Both the position numbers and the translations under genes were made by a program. DNA of 64,000 nucleotides from Hydractinia symbiolongicarpus (taxonomy: Eukaryota > Cnidaria > Hydrozoa > Anthoathecata > Hydractiniidae). The notes beneath the pieces were generated by a model. It was not told the DNA's origin. It made no database searches and saw only the letters and a program-made list of their open reading frames with translations. Shown here one piece after another: positions 36,154 to 49,190 of the stretch (position 1 is its first letter; each line of letters begins with the position of its first letter). The stretch is taken from the NCBI RefSeq assembly GCF_029227915.1, contig NC_079878.1, forward strand, positions 16,184,001-16,248,000, given 5' to 3'.

Positions 36154-39100
36154 CTGTGCACGTAGTTGACGGTGTTCTATTGCCATGGCGGGAAGGAAAA
36201 CCACTTGAAGTGTTGTAATCTATTGAGAGTGAACGGACTAGACATATCCCGTCTCTCTAGGCTCGTAGAAGCACGTAGTTTACGTGTAAGGCCCTTATTA
36301 GGCTGCACAATGTCGTATTAGAATCTTTAGAAGACTGTGCCTGTAGTTGAAGTTGTTCTATTGCTATGGCGGAAAGTAAAATGACTTGACACGTCGTAGT
36401 CCATTGTGAGTGGAAAAGCTAGACCGATTTCCAGCTGTGTAACCTCGTCGAAGCACGTGATTTACGTTTAAGGCCTTTATTAGGCTGTAAAAAGCCGTAT
36501 TACAATCTTTAGAAGACTGTGCACTTAATTGACGGTGCTCTATGGCCATGGTGGAAAGTAAAATGACTTGAGATGTCGTAGTCCATTGGGAGTGGAAAGG
36601 CTAGACCGATCATTACCTATCTAGGCTCGTGCAAGCACGTGATTTACATGTAAGGCTTTATTAGGCTGTAAAAGGCCGTATTACAATCTTTAGGAAACTG
36701 TGCACGGAGATGACGCTGTTTTATTGCCATGGCGGAAAGGAAAACGACTTGAGGCGTTACAATCTATTGAGAGTGAACGAACTAGACCGATCAGCACTTC
36801 TCTAGGCTGGTAGAAGCACGTAGTTCACGTGTAAAACCTTTATTAGGCCGCAAAAAGCCGTACTACAAGCTTTAAAAGACTGTGCACGTAGTTGAAAGTG
36901 TTCTATTGCCATGCCGGAAAGGAAAACGACTGGAGACGTCGTAGTCCATTGAAATTGGAAGGACTAAACGGACCACCACCTGTCTAGGCTCGTGCAAACA
37001 CGTGATTTACATTTAAGGCCTTTATTAGGCCGTAAAAGGCCCTATTACAATCTTTAGAAGTATATGCACCTAGTTGACGGTGTTCTAATGACATGGCGGA
37101 TTTGAAAACGATTTAAGGCGTTGTAGTCCATTGAGAATAGAAGGACTAGACCGTTCTCAATCGGTCCAGGCTCGCAGAAGCACGTGATTTACGTGTAAGG
37201 CCTTTACTAGTCTTCAAAAGTCTGTATTACAATCTGAAAAAGCCTGTGCACGTAATTGACGGTGTTGTGTGGCCATTCCGGATTTAAAAACGACTTGAGG
37301 CGCCGTAGTCCGTTGGGAGTGGAAGGACTAGACCGTTCTCAATCGGTCTAGCCTCGTAGAAGCACGTGAATTACGTGTAAGGCCCTTATTAGGCTGCAAA
37401 AAGCCGTGCTACAATTTTTAGAAGACTGTGCACGCACTTGATGGTGTTTAATGGCTACTGCGGATTGGAAAACGTCTTGAGGTGACATAGTCCATTGGGA
37501 GTGGAAGGACTAAACCGACCACCACCTGTCTAGACTCTTCAAAGCCCGTGATTTACGTGTAAGGTTTTTTTTTAGGCTGCAAAAGCCGTATTACAGACTT
37601 TAAAGGACTGTGCACGTAGTTGACGGTGTTCTGTTGCCATGGCGGAAAGGAAAACGTCTTGAGGCGTTGTAATCTATTCACAGTGAAAGAACTAGACCGA
37701 TCTCCGCCACTTTAGACTCGTAGAACCTCGTAGTTTACGTGTAAGGTCCTTATTAGGCCGCAAAAGGCCGTATTACAACCTTGAGAAGAACGTGCCCATA
37801 TTTGACCGTTTTCTATGGCAATCGCGGATTCGAAAAGGGTTTGAGGCGTCGTAGTCCATTGAGAGTGGAAGGACTAGACCGATCCCAACCTGTCTAGGCT
37901 CGTTGAAGCACGTGAATTACTAGTAAGGCCCTTACTACTCTCCAAAAGGCCTTATTGCAACCTTAAGAAGAATGTGCCCATGTTTGACTGTGTTCTATGG
38001 CCATTGCAGATTCAAAAACGGTTTGAGGAGTCGTAGTCCATTGAAAGTGGAAGGACTAAACCGACCACCACCTATCTAGACTCTTCAAAGCCCGTGATTT
38101 ACGTGTAAGGTTTTTTTTAGGCTGCAAAAGCCGTATTACAGACTTTAAAGAACTGTGCACGTAGTTGACGGTGTTCTGTTGCCATGGCGGAAAGGAAAAC
38201 GCTTTGAGGCGTTATAATCTATAGAGAGTGAAAGGACTAGACCGATCAACATCTATCTAGGCTCGTGGAAACACGTGATTTTTGTGTAAGGTCCTTATTA
38301 GGCCTGCAAAGGGCGTATTACAACCTCTAAAAAACGGTGCACGTAGTTAACGGTGTTCTATGGCTATTGCGGAATGGAAAACGACTTAAGGCGTCATAGT
38401 CCATTGAGAGTGGCAGGACTAGGCTTGTGGAATCACGTGATTTACGTGTAAGACCCGTTTTAGGACCCAACACGTAGTTGACGGTGTTCTATTGCCATGG
38501 CGGAAAGGAAGTCAACTTGAGGCGTAGCAATCCATTGAGAATGGAAGGACTAGACTCTTCTCAATCGGTCTAGGCTCGTGCAAGCACGTGATTTACATGT
38601 AACGCTTTATTAGGTTTTAAAAGGCCGTATTACAATCTTTAGGAAACTGTGCACGGAGTTGACGCTGTTTTATTGCCATGGCGGAAAGGAAAACGACTTG
38701 AGGCGTTACAATCTATTTAGAGTGAACGAACTAGACCGATCAGCACTTCTCTAGGCTGGTAGAAGCACGTAGGTCACGGGTAAAACCTTTATTAGGCCGC
38801 AAAAAGACGTACTACAAGCTTTAAAAGACTGTGCACGTAGTTGAAAGTGTTCTATTGCCATGCCCGAAAGGAAAACGACTGGAGGCGTCGTAGTCCATTG
38901 AAATTGGAAGGACTAAACGGACCACCACCTGTCTAGGCTCGTGCAAACACGTGATTTACATTTAAGGCCTTTATTAGGCCGTAAAAGGCCCTATTACAAT
39001 CTTTAGAAGTATATGCACCTAGTTGACGGTGTTCTAATGACATGGCGGATTTGAAAACGATTTAAGGCGTTGTAGTCCATTGCGAATAGAAGGACTAGAC

Positions 39101-41889
39101 CGTTCTCAATCGGTCCAGGCTCGCAGAAGCACGTGATTTACGTGTAAGGCCTTTACTAGTCTTCAAAAGTCTGTATTACAATCTGAAAAAGCCTGTGCAC
39201 GTATTTGACGGTGTTGTGTGGCCATTCCGGATTTATAAACGACTTGAGGCGCCGTAGACCGTTGAGAGTGGAAGGTCTAGACCGATCCCTGCCTGTCTAG
39301 GCTCGTAGAAGCATATAGTTTACGTGTAAGACACTTATTAGGCTGCATAATGTCGTATTACGATCTTTGGAAGCCTGTGCACGTACTTGACGGTGTTCTA
39401 TTGCCATGGCGGAAAAGAAAACGTCTTGAGGAGTTGTAATCTATTGAGAATGAAAGGACTAGAGCGATTGTCAACTGTCTAGGCTCGTGGAAGCACGTCA
39501 ATTGCGTGTAATGCCCTTGTTAGGCCGCAAAAGGCCGTACAACCTTCAGAAGACTGTGCACGTACTTGCGGGTGTTCCATGGCTATTGCAGGATGGTAAA
39601 CGACTTGAGATGTCGTAGTCCATGCAATGTGTAATGACTAGACCGTTCCCCACCTATCTAGGCTCGTGGGAGCACGTGATTCACGTGAAAGGCCCTTACT
39701 AGGTTGCAAAAGAACGTATTACAAGCCTGAGCACGTAGTTGACGGTGTTCTAATGCCATGGCGAAAAGGAAATCAACTTGAGGCGTTGTAATCCATTAAG
39801 AATGGGAGGACTAGACCGTTCTCAATCGGTCTAGGCTCGTAGAAGCACGTGATTTACGTGTAAGACCCGTTTTAGGCCCCAAGAGGCTGTATTCCAAATC
39901 TTAAAAGACTGTGCACGTAGTTGACGTTGTTCTATTGCCATGGCGGAAAGGAAGTCAACTTGAGGCGTTGCAATCTATTGAGAATGGAAGGACTAGACCA
40001 TTCTTAATCGGTCTAGGCTCGTGCAAGCACGTGATTTACATGTAAGGCCCTTATTAGGCTGTAAAAGGCCGTAATACAATCCTTAGAAGACTGTGGACGC
40101 AGTTGACGGTGTTCTATGGCCATGGTGGAAAGTAAAGTGACTTGAGACGTCGTAGTCCATTGAAAGTGGGAAAGCTAGACCGATTCCCACCTGTCTAACC
40201 TCGTCGAAGCACGTGATTTACGTGTAAGGCCCTTATTAGGCTGCAAAAGGCCGTATTCCAACCTTTAGAAGACTGTGCACGTAGTTGACGGTGTTCTATT
40301 GCCATGGCGGAAAGGAAAACGACTTGAGGCGTTACAATCTATTGAGAGTGAACGAACTAGACCGATCAGCACTTCTCTGGGCTGGTAGAAGCACGTAGTT
40401 CACGTGTAAAACCTTTATTAGGCCGCAAAAAGCCGTACTACAAGCTTTAAAAGACTGCGCACGTAGTTGAAAGTGTTCTATTGCCATACCGGAAAGGAAA
40501 ACGACTGGAGACGTCGTAGTCCATTGAAATTGGAAGGACTAAACAGACCACCACCTGTCTAGGATCGTGCAAACACGTGATTTACATTTAAGGCCTTTAT
40601 TAGGCCGTAAAAGGCCCTATTACAATCTTTAGAAGTATATGCACCTAGTTGACGGTGTTCTAATGACATGGCGGATTTGAAAACGATTTAAGGCGTTGTA
40701 GTCCATTGAGAATAGAAGGACTAGACCGTTCTCAATCAGTCCAGGCCCGTAGAAGCACGTGATTTACGTGTAAGGCCTTTACTAGTCTTCAAAAGTCTGT
40801 ATTACAATCTGAAAAAGCCTGTGCACGTATTTGACGGTGTTGTGTGGCCATTCCGGATTTAAAAACGACTTGAGGCGCCGTAGTTCGTTGAGAGTGGAAG
40901 GACTAGACCGTTCTCAATAGGTCTAGCCTCGTAGAAGCACGTGAATTACGTGTAAGGCCCTTATTAGGCTGCAAAAAGCCGTGCTACAATTTTTAGAAGA
41001 CTGTGCACGCACTTGATGGTGTTTAATGGCTACTGCGGAATGGAAAACGTCTTGAGGTGACATAGTCCATTGGGAGTGGAAGGACTAAACCGACCACCAC
41101 CTATCTAGACTCTTCAAAGCCCGTGATTTACGTGTAAGGTTTTTTTTAGGCTGCAAAAGCCGTATTACAGACTTTAAAGGACTGTGCACGTAGTTGACGG
41201 TGTTCTGTTGCCATGGCGGAAAGGAAAACGTCTTGAGGCGTAGTAATCTATTCACAGTGAAAGGACTAGACCGATCTCCGCCACTTTAGACTCGTAGAAG
41301 CTCGTAGTTTACGTGTAAGGTCCTTATAAGGCCGCAAAAGGCCGTATTGCAACCTTAAGAAGAATGTGCCCATGTTTGACTGTGTTCTATGGCCATTGCG
41401 GATTCGAAAACGGTTTGAGGAGTCGTAGTCCATTGAGAGTGGAAGGACTAGGCTTGTGGAATCACGTGATTTACGTGTAAGACCCGTTTTAGGCCCCAAG
41501 AGGCTGTATTCCAAATCTTAAAGGACTGTGCACGTAGTTGACGGTGTTCTATTGCCATGGCGGAAAGGAAGTCAACTTGAGGCGTTGCAATCCATTGAGA
41601 ATGGAAGGACTAGACCGTTCTCAATCGGTCTAGGCTCGTGCAAGCACGTGATTTACATGTAAAGGCTTTATTAGGCTGTAAAAGGCCGTATTACAATCTT
41701 TAGGAAACTTTGCACGGAGTTGACGCTGTTTTATTCCCATGGCGGAAAGGAAAACGACTTGAGGCATTACAATCTATTGAGAGTGAACGAACTAGACCGA
41801 TCAGCACTTGTCTAAGCTGGTAGAAGCACGTAGTTCACGTGTAAGGCCTTTATTAGGCCGCAAAAAGCCGTACTACAAGCTTTAAAAGA
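36154..41889. repeat. Domain III 5736-bp unit, copy 2 (32 monomers)
   Basis: Second copy, offset exactly 5736 from copy 1 and from copy 3 at every marker checked (ATTACTAGTAAGGCCC at 32181, 37917 and 43653). It shares derived changes with copy 3 that copy 1 lacks: GCCTGAGCACG near 39725, TTGAAAGTGGG near 40160, GAGATGTCG near 36571 and GCGTCATAG near 38392. Confidence 0.92.
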
Positions 41890-44800
41890 CTGTGCACGTA
41901 GTTGACGGTGTTCTATTGCCATGGCGGGAAGGAAAACCACTTGAAGTGTTGTAATCTATTGAGAGTGAACGGACTAGACATATCCCGTCTCTCTAGGCTC
42001 GTAGAAGCACGTAGTTTACGTGTAAGGCCCTTATTAGGCTGCACAATGTCGTATTAGAATCTTTAGAAGACTGTGCCTGTAGTTGAAGTTGTTCTATTGC
42101 TATGGCGGAAAGTAAAATGACTTGACACGTCGTAGTCCATTGTGAGTGGAAAAGCTAGACCGATTTCCAGCTGTGTAACCTCGTCGAAGCACGTGATTTA
42201 CGTTTAAGGCCTTTATTAGGCTGTAAAAAGCCGTATTACAATCTTTAGAAGACTGTGCACTTAATTGACGGTGCTCTATGGCCATGGTGGAAAGTAAAAT
42301 GACTTGAGATGTCGTAGTCCATTGGGAGTGGAAAGGCTAGACCGATCATTACCTATCTAGGCTCGTGCAAGCACGTGATTTACATGTAAGGCTTTATTAG
42401 GCTGTAAAAGGCCGTATTACAATCTTTAGGAAACTGTGCACGGAGATGACGCTGTTTTATTGCCATGGCGGAAAGGAAAACGACTTGAGGCGTTACAATC
42501 TATTGAGAGTGAACGAACTAGACCGATCAGCACTTCTCTAGGCTGGTAGAAGCACGTAGTTCACGTGTAAAACCTTTATTAGGCCGCAAAAAGCCGTACT
42601 ACAAGCTTTAAAAGACTGTGCACGTAGTTGAAAGTGTTCTATTGCCATGCCGGAAAGGAAAACGACTGGAGACGTCGTAGTCCATTGAAATTGGAAGGAC
42701 TAAACGGACCACCACCTGTCTAGGCTCGTGCAAACACGTGATTTACATTTAAGGCCTTTATTAGGCCGTAAAAGGCCCTATTACAATCTTTAGAAGTATA
42801 TGCACCTAGTTGACGGTGTTCTAATGACATGGCGGATTTGAAAACGATTTAAGGCGTTGTAGTCCATTGAGAATAGAAGGACTAGACCGTTCTCAATCGG
42901 TCCAGGCTCGCAGAAGCACGTGATTTACGTGTAAGGCCTTTACTAGTCTTCAAAAGTCTGTATTACAATCTGAAAAAGCCTGTGCACGTAATTGACGGTG
43001 TTGTGTGGCCATTCCGGATTTAAAAACGACTTGAGGCGCCGTAGTCCGTTGGGAGTGGAAGGACTAGACCGTTCTCAATCGGTCTAGCCTCGTAGAAGCA
43101 CGTGAATTACGTGTAAGGCCCTTATTAGGCTGCAAAAAGCCGTGCTACAATTTTTAGAAGACTGTGCACGCACTTGATGGTGTTTAATGGCTACTGCGGA
43201 TTGGAAAACGTCTTGAGGTGACATAGTCCATTGGGAGTGGAAGGACTAAACCGACCACCACCTGTCTAGACTCTTCAAAGCCCGTGATTTACGTGTAAGG
43301 TTTTTTTTTAGGCTGCAAAAGCCGTATTACAGACTTTAAAGGACTGTGCACGTAGTTGACGGTGTTCTGTTGCCATGGCGGAAAGGAAAACGTCTTGAGG
43401 CGTTGTAATCTATTCACAGTGAAAGAACTAGACCGATCTCCGCCACTTTAGACTCGTAGAACCTCGTAGTTTACGTGTAAGGTCCTTATTAGGCCGCAAA
43501 AGGCCGTATTACAACCTTGAGAAGAACGTGCCCATATTTGACCGTTTTCTATGGCAATCGCGGATTCGAAAAGGGTTTGAGGCGTCGTAGTCCATTGAGA
43601 GTGGAAGGACTAGACCGATCCCAACCTGTCTAGGCTCGTTGAAGCACGTGAATTACTAGTAAGGCCCTTACTACTCTCCAAAAGGCCTTATTGCAACCTT
43701 AAGAAGAATGTGCCCATGTTTGACTGTGTTCTATGGCCATTGCAGATTCAAAAACGGTTTGAGGAGTCGTAGTCCATTGAAAGTGGAAGGACTAAACCGA
43801 CCACCACCTATCTAGACTCTTCAAAGCCCGTGATTTACGTGTAAGGTTTTTTTTAGGCTGCAAAAGCCGTATTACAGACTTTAAAGAACTGTGCACGTAG
43901 TTGACGGTGTTCTGTTGCCATGGCGGAAAGGAAAACGCTTTGAGGCGTTATAATCTATAGAGAGTGAAAGGACTAGACCGATCAACATCTATCTAGGCTC
44001 GTGGAAACACGTGATTTTTGTGTAAGGTCCTTATTAGGCCTGCAAAGGGCGTATTACAACCTCTAAAAAACGGTGCACGTAGTTAACGGTGTTCTATGGC
44101 TATTGCGGAATGGAAAACGACTTAAGGCGTCATAGTCCATTGAGAGTGGCAGGACTAGGCTTGTGGAATCACGTGATTTACGTGTAAGACCCGTTTTAGG
44201 ACCCAACACGTAGTTGACGGTGTTCTATTGCCATGGCGGAAAGGAAGTCAACTTGAGGCGTAGCAATCCATTGAGAATGGAAGGACTAGACTCTTCTCAA
44301 TCGGTCTAGGCTCGTGCAAGCACGTGATTTACATGTAACGCTTTATTAGGTTTTAAAAGGCCGTATTACAATCTTTAGGAAACTGTGCACGGAGTTGACG
44401 CTGTTTTATTGCCATGGCGGAAAGGAAAACGACTTGAGGCGTTACAATCTATTTAGAGTGAACGAACTAGACCGATCAGCACTTCTCTAGGCTGGTAGAA
44501 GCACGTAGGTCACGGGTAAAACCTTTATTAGGCCGCAAAAAGACGTACTACAAGCTTTAAAAGACTGTGCACGTAGTTGAAAGTGTTCTATTGCCATGCC
44601 CGAAAGGAAAACGACTGGAGGCGTCGTAGTCCATTGAAATTGGAAGGACTAAACGGACCACCACCTGTCTAGGCTCGTGCAAACACGTGATTTACATTTA
44701 AGGCCTTTATTAGGCCGTAAAAGGCCCTATTACAATCTTTAGAAGTATATGCACCTAGTTGACGGTGTTCTAATGACATGGCGGATTTGAAAACGATTTA

Positions 44801-47641
44801 AGGCGTTGTAGTCCATTGCGAATAGAAGGACTAGACCGTTCTCAATCGGTCCAGGCTCGCAGAAGCACGTGATTTACGTGTAAGGCCTTTACTAGTCTTC
44901 AAAAGTCTGTATTACAATCTGAAAAAGCCTGTGCACGTATTTGACGGTGTTGTGTGGCCATTCCGGATTTATAAACGACTTGAGGCGCCGTAGACCGTTG
45001 AGAGTGGAAGGTCTAGACCGATCCCTGCCTGTCTAGGCTCGTAGAAGCATATAGTTTACGTGTAAGACACTTATTAGGCTGCATAATGTCGTATTACGAT
45101 CTTTGGAAGCCTGTGCACGTACTTGACGGTGTTCTATTGCCATGGCGGAAAAGAAAACGTCTTGAGGAGTTGTAATCTATTGAGAATGAAAGGACTAGAG
45201 CGATTGTCAACTGTCTAGGCTCGTGGAAGCACGTCAATTGCGTGTAATGCCCTTGTTAGGCCGCAAAAGGCCGTACAACCTTCAGAAGACTGTGCACGTA
45301 CTTGCGGGTGTTCCATGGCTATTGCAGGATGGTAAACGACTTGAGATGTCGTAGTCCATGCAATGTGTAATGACTAGACCGTTCCCCACCTATCTAGGCT
45401 CGTGGGAGCACGTGATTCACGTGAAAGGCCCTTACTAGGTTGCAAAAGAACGTATTACAAGCCTGAGCACGTAGTTGACGGTGTTCTAATGCCATGGCGA
45501 AAAGGAAATCAACTTGAGGCGTTGTAATCCATTAAGAATGGGAGGACTAGACCGTTCTCAATCGGTCTAGGCTCGTAGAAGCACGTGATTTACGTGTAAG
45601 ACCCGTTTTAGGCCCCAAGAGGCTGTATTCCAAATCTTAAAAGACTGTGCACGTAGTTGACGTTGTTCTATTGCCATGGCGGAAAGGAAGTCAACTTGAG
45701 GCGTTGCAATCTATTGAGAATGGAAGGACTAGACCATTCTTAATCGGTCTAGGCTCGTGCAAGCACGTGATTTACATGTAAGGCCCTTATTAGGCTGTAA
45801 AAGGCCGTAATACAATCCTTAGAAGACTGTGGACGCAGTTGACGGTGTTCTATGGCCATGGTGGAAAGTAAAGTGACTTGAGACGTCGTAGTCCATTGAA
45901 AGTGGGAAAGCTAGACCGATTCCCACCTGTCTAACCTCGTCGAAGCACGTGATTTACGTGTAAGGCCCTTATTAGGCTGCAAAAGGCCGTATTCCAACCT
46001 TTAGAAGACTGTGCACGTAGTTGACGGTGTTCTATTGCCATGGCGGAAAGGAAAACGACTTGAGGCGTTACAATCTATTGAGAGTGAACGAACTAGACCG
46101 ATCAGCACTTCTCTGGGCTGGTAGAAGCACGTAGTTCACGTGTAAAACCTTTATTAGGCCGCAAAAAGCCGTACTACAAGCTTTAAAAGACTGCGCACGT
46201 AGTTGAAAGTGTTCTATTGCCATACCGGAAAGGAAAACGACTGGAGACGTCGTAGTCCATTGAAATTGGAAGGACTAAACAGACCACCACCTGTCTAGGA
46301 TCGTGCAAACACATGATTTACATTTAAGGCCTTTATTAGGCCGTAAAAGGCCCTATTACAATCTTTAGAAGTATATGCACCTAGTTGACGGTGTTCTAAT
46401 GACATGGCGGATTTGAAAACGATTTAAGGCGTTGTAGTCCATTGAGAATAGAAGGACTAGACCGTTCTCAATCAGTCCAGGCCCGTAGAAGCACGTGATT
46501 TACGTGTAAGGCCTTTACTAGTCTTCAAAAGTCTGTATTACAATCTGAAAAAGCCTGTGCACGTATTTGACGGTGTTGTGTGGCCATTCCGGATTTAAAA
46601 ACGACTTGAGGCGCCGTAGTTCGTTGAGAGTGGAAGGACTAGACCGTTCTCAATAGGTCTAGCCTCGTAGAAGCACGTGAATTACGTGTAAGGCCCTTAT
46701 TAGGCTGCAAAAAGCCGTGCTACAATTTTTAGAAGACTGTGCACGCACTTGATGGTGTTTAATGGCTACTGCGGAATGGAAAACGTCTTGAGGTGACATA
46801 GTCCATTGGGAGTGGAAGGACTAAACCGACCACCACCTATCTAGACTCTTCAAAGCCCGTGATTTACGTGTAAGGTTTTTTTTAGGCTGCAAAAGCCGTA
46901 TTACAGACTTTAAAGGACTGTGCACGTAGTTGACGGTGTTCTGTTGCCATGGCGGAAAGGAAAACGTCTTGAGGCGTAGTAATCTATTCACAGTGAAAGG
47001 ACTAGACCGATCTCCGCCACTTTAGACTCGTAGAAGCTCGTAGTTTACGTGTAAGGTCCTTATAAGGCCGCAAAAGGCCGTATTGCAACCTTAAGAAGAA
47101 TGTGCCCATGTTTGACTGTGTTCTATGGCCATTGCGGATTCGAAAACGGTTTGAGGAGTCGTAGTCCATTGAGAGTGGAAGGACTAGGCTTGTGGAATCA
47201 CGTGATTTACGTGTAAGACCCGTTTTAGGCCCCAAGAGGCTGTATTCCAAATCTTAAAGGACTGTGCACGTAGTTGACGGTGTTCTATTGCCATGGCGGA
47301 AAGGAAGTCAACTTGAGGCGTTGCAATCCATTGAGAATGGAAGGACTAGACCGTTCTCAATCGGTCTAGGCTCGTGCAAGCACGTGATTTACATGTAAAG
47401 GCTTTATTAGGCTGTAAAAGGCCGTATTACAATCTTTAGGAAACTTTGCACGGAGTTGACGCTGTTTTATTCCCATGGCGGAAAGGAAAACGACTTGAGG
47501 CATTACAATCTATTGAGAGTGAACGAACTAGACCGATCAGCACTTGTCTAAGCTGGTAGAAGCACGTAGTTCACGTGTAAGGCCTTTATTAGGCCGCAAA
47601 AAGCCGTACTACAAGCTTTAAAAGACTGTGCACGTAGTTGA
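41890..47641. repeat. Domain III 5736-bp unit, copy 3 (32 monomers)
   Basis: Third copy. In the stretches compared, the only difference from copy 2 that I saw is ACACATGATT near 46312 in place of ACACGTGATT. Similarity to the unit start ends at 47641, where AGTTGACGG becomes AGTTGAAAG and a different monomer class follows. Copies 2 and 3 are therefore the youngest pair in the window. Confidence 0.92.
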
Positions 47642-47755
47642 AAGTGTTCTATTGCCATGCCGGAAAGGAAAACGACTGGAGACATCGTAGTCCATTGAGA
47701 GTGGAAGAAATAAACGGACCACCACCTGTCTAGGTTCGTGTAAACACGTGATTTA
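46321..47755. repeat. 1435-bp nested duplication, copy 1 (8 monomers)
   Basis: Overlaps the right end of the third 5736-bp unit and matches 47756-49190 at an offset of 1435. Eight monomers are 1456. The 21-base shortfall matches the CTAG-deleted monomer at 47184 plus one base. The left edge is uncertain by tens of bases. Confidence 0.8.
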
Positions 47756-49190
47756 CATTTAAGGCCTTTATTAGGCCGTAAAAGGCCCTATTACAATCTT
47801 TAGAAGTATACGCACCTAGTTGATGGTGTTCCAATGACATGGCGGATTTGAAAACGATTTAAGGCGTTGTAGTCCATTGAGAATAGAAGGACTAGACCGT
47901 TCTCAATCAGTCCAGGCCCGTAGAAGCACGTGATTTACGTGTAAGGCCTTTACTAGTCTTCAAAAGTCTGTATTACAATCTGAAAAAGCCTGTGCACGTA
48001 TTTGACGGTGTTGTGTGGCCATTCCGGATTTAAAAACGACTTGAGGCGCCGTAGTTCGTTGAGAGTGGAAGGACTAGACCGTTCTCAATAGGTCTAGCCT
48101 CGTAGAAGCACGTGAATTACGTGTAAGGCCCTTATTAGGCTGCAAAAAGCCGTGCTACAATTTTTAGAAGACTGTGCACGCACTTGATGGTGTTTAATGG
48201 CTACTGCGGAATGGAAAACGTCTTGAGGTGACATAGTCCATTGGGAGTGGAAGGACTAAACCGACCACCACCTATCTAGACTCTTCAAAGCCCGTGATTT
48301 ACGTGTAAGGTTTTTTTTAGGCTGCAAAAGCCGTATTACAGATTTTAAAGGACTGTGCACGTAGTTGACGGTGTTCTGTTGCCATGGCGGAAAGGAAAAC
48401 GTCTTGAGGCGTAGTAATCTATTCACAGTGAAAGGACTAGACCGATCTCCGCCACTTTAGACTCGTAGAAGCTCGTAGTTTACGTGTAAGGTCCTTATAA
48501 GGCCGCAAAAGGCCGTATTGCAACCTTAAGAAGAATGTGCCCATGTTTGACTGTGTTCTATGGCCATTGCGGATTCGAAAACGGTTTGAGGAGTCGTAGT
48601 CCATTGAGAGTGGAAGGACTAGGCTTGTGGAATCACGTGATTTACGTGTAAGACCCGTTTTAGGCCCCAAGAGGCTGTATTCCAAATCTTAAAGGACTGT
48701 GCACGTAGTTGACGGTGTTCTATTGCCATGGCGGAAAGGAAGTCAACTTGAGGCGTTGCAATCCATTGAGAATGGAAGGACTAGACCGTTCTCAATCGGT
48801 CTAGGCTCGTGCAAGCACGTGATTTACATGTAAAGGCTTTATTAGGCTGTAAAAGGCCGTATTACAATCTTTAGGAAACTTTGCACGGAGTTGACGCTGT
48901 TTTATTCCCATGGCGGAAAGGAAAACGACTTGAGGCATTACAATCTATTGAGAGTGAACGAACTAGACCGATCAGCACTTGTCTAAGCTGGTAGAAGCAC
49001 GTAGTTCACGTGTAAGGCCTTTATTAGGCCGCAAAAAGCCGTACTACAAGCTTTAAAAGACTGTGCACGTAGTTGAAAGTGTTCTATTGCCATGCCGGAA
49101 AGGAAAACGACTGGAGACATCGTAGTCCATTGAGAGTGGAAGAAATAAACGGACCACCACCTGTCTAGGTTCGTGTAAACACGTGATTTA
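47756..49190. repeat. 1435-bp nested duplication, copy 2 (8 monomers)
   Basis: Second copy. It begins with the AGTATACGCACC and GTGTTCCAATGAC variants, absent from the 5736-bp units, which later recur near 49245 and 53760. It carries the CTAG deletion at 48619. One difference from the copy before it is CAGATTTTAAAGG near 48340. Confidence 0.8.
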
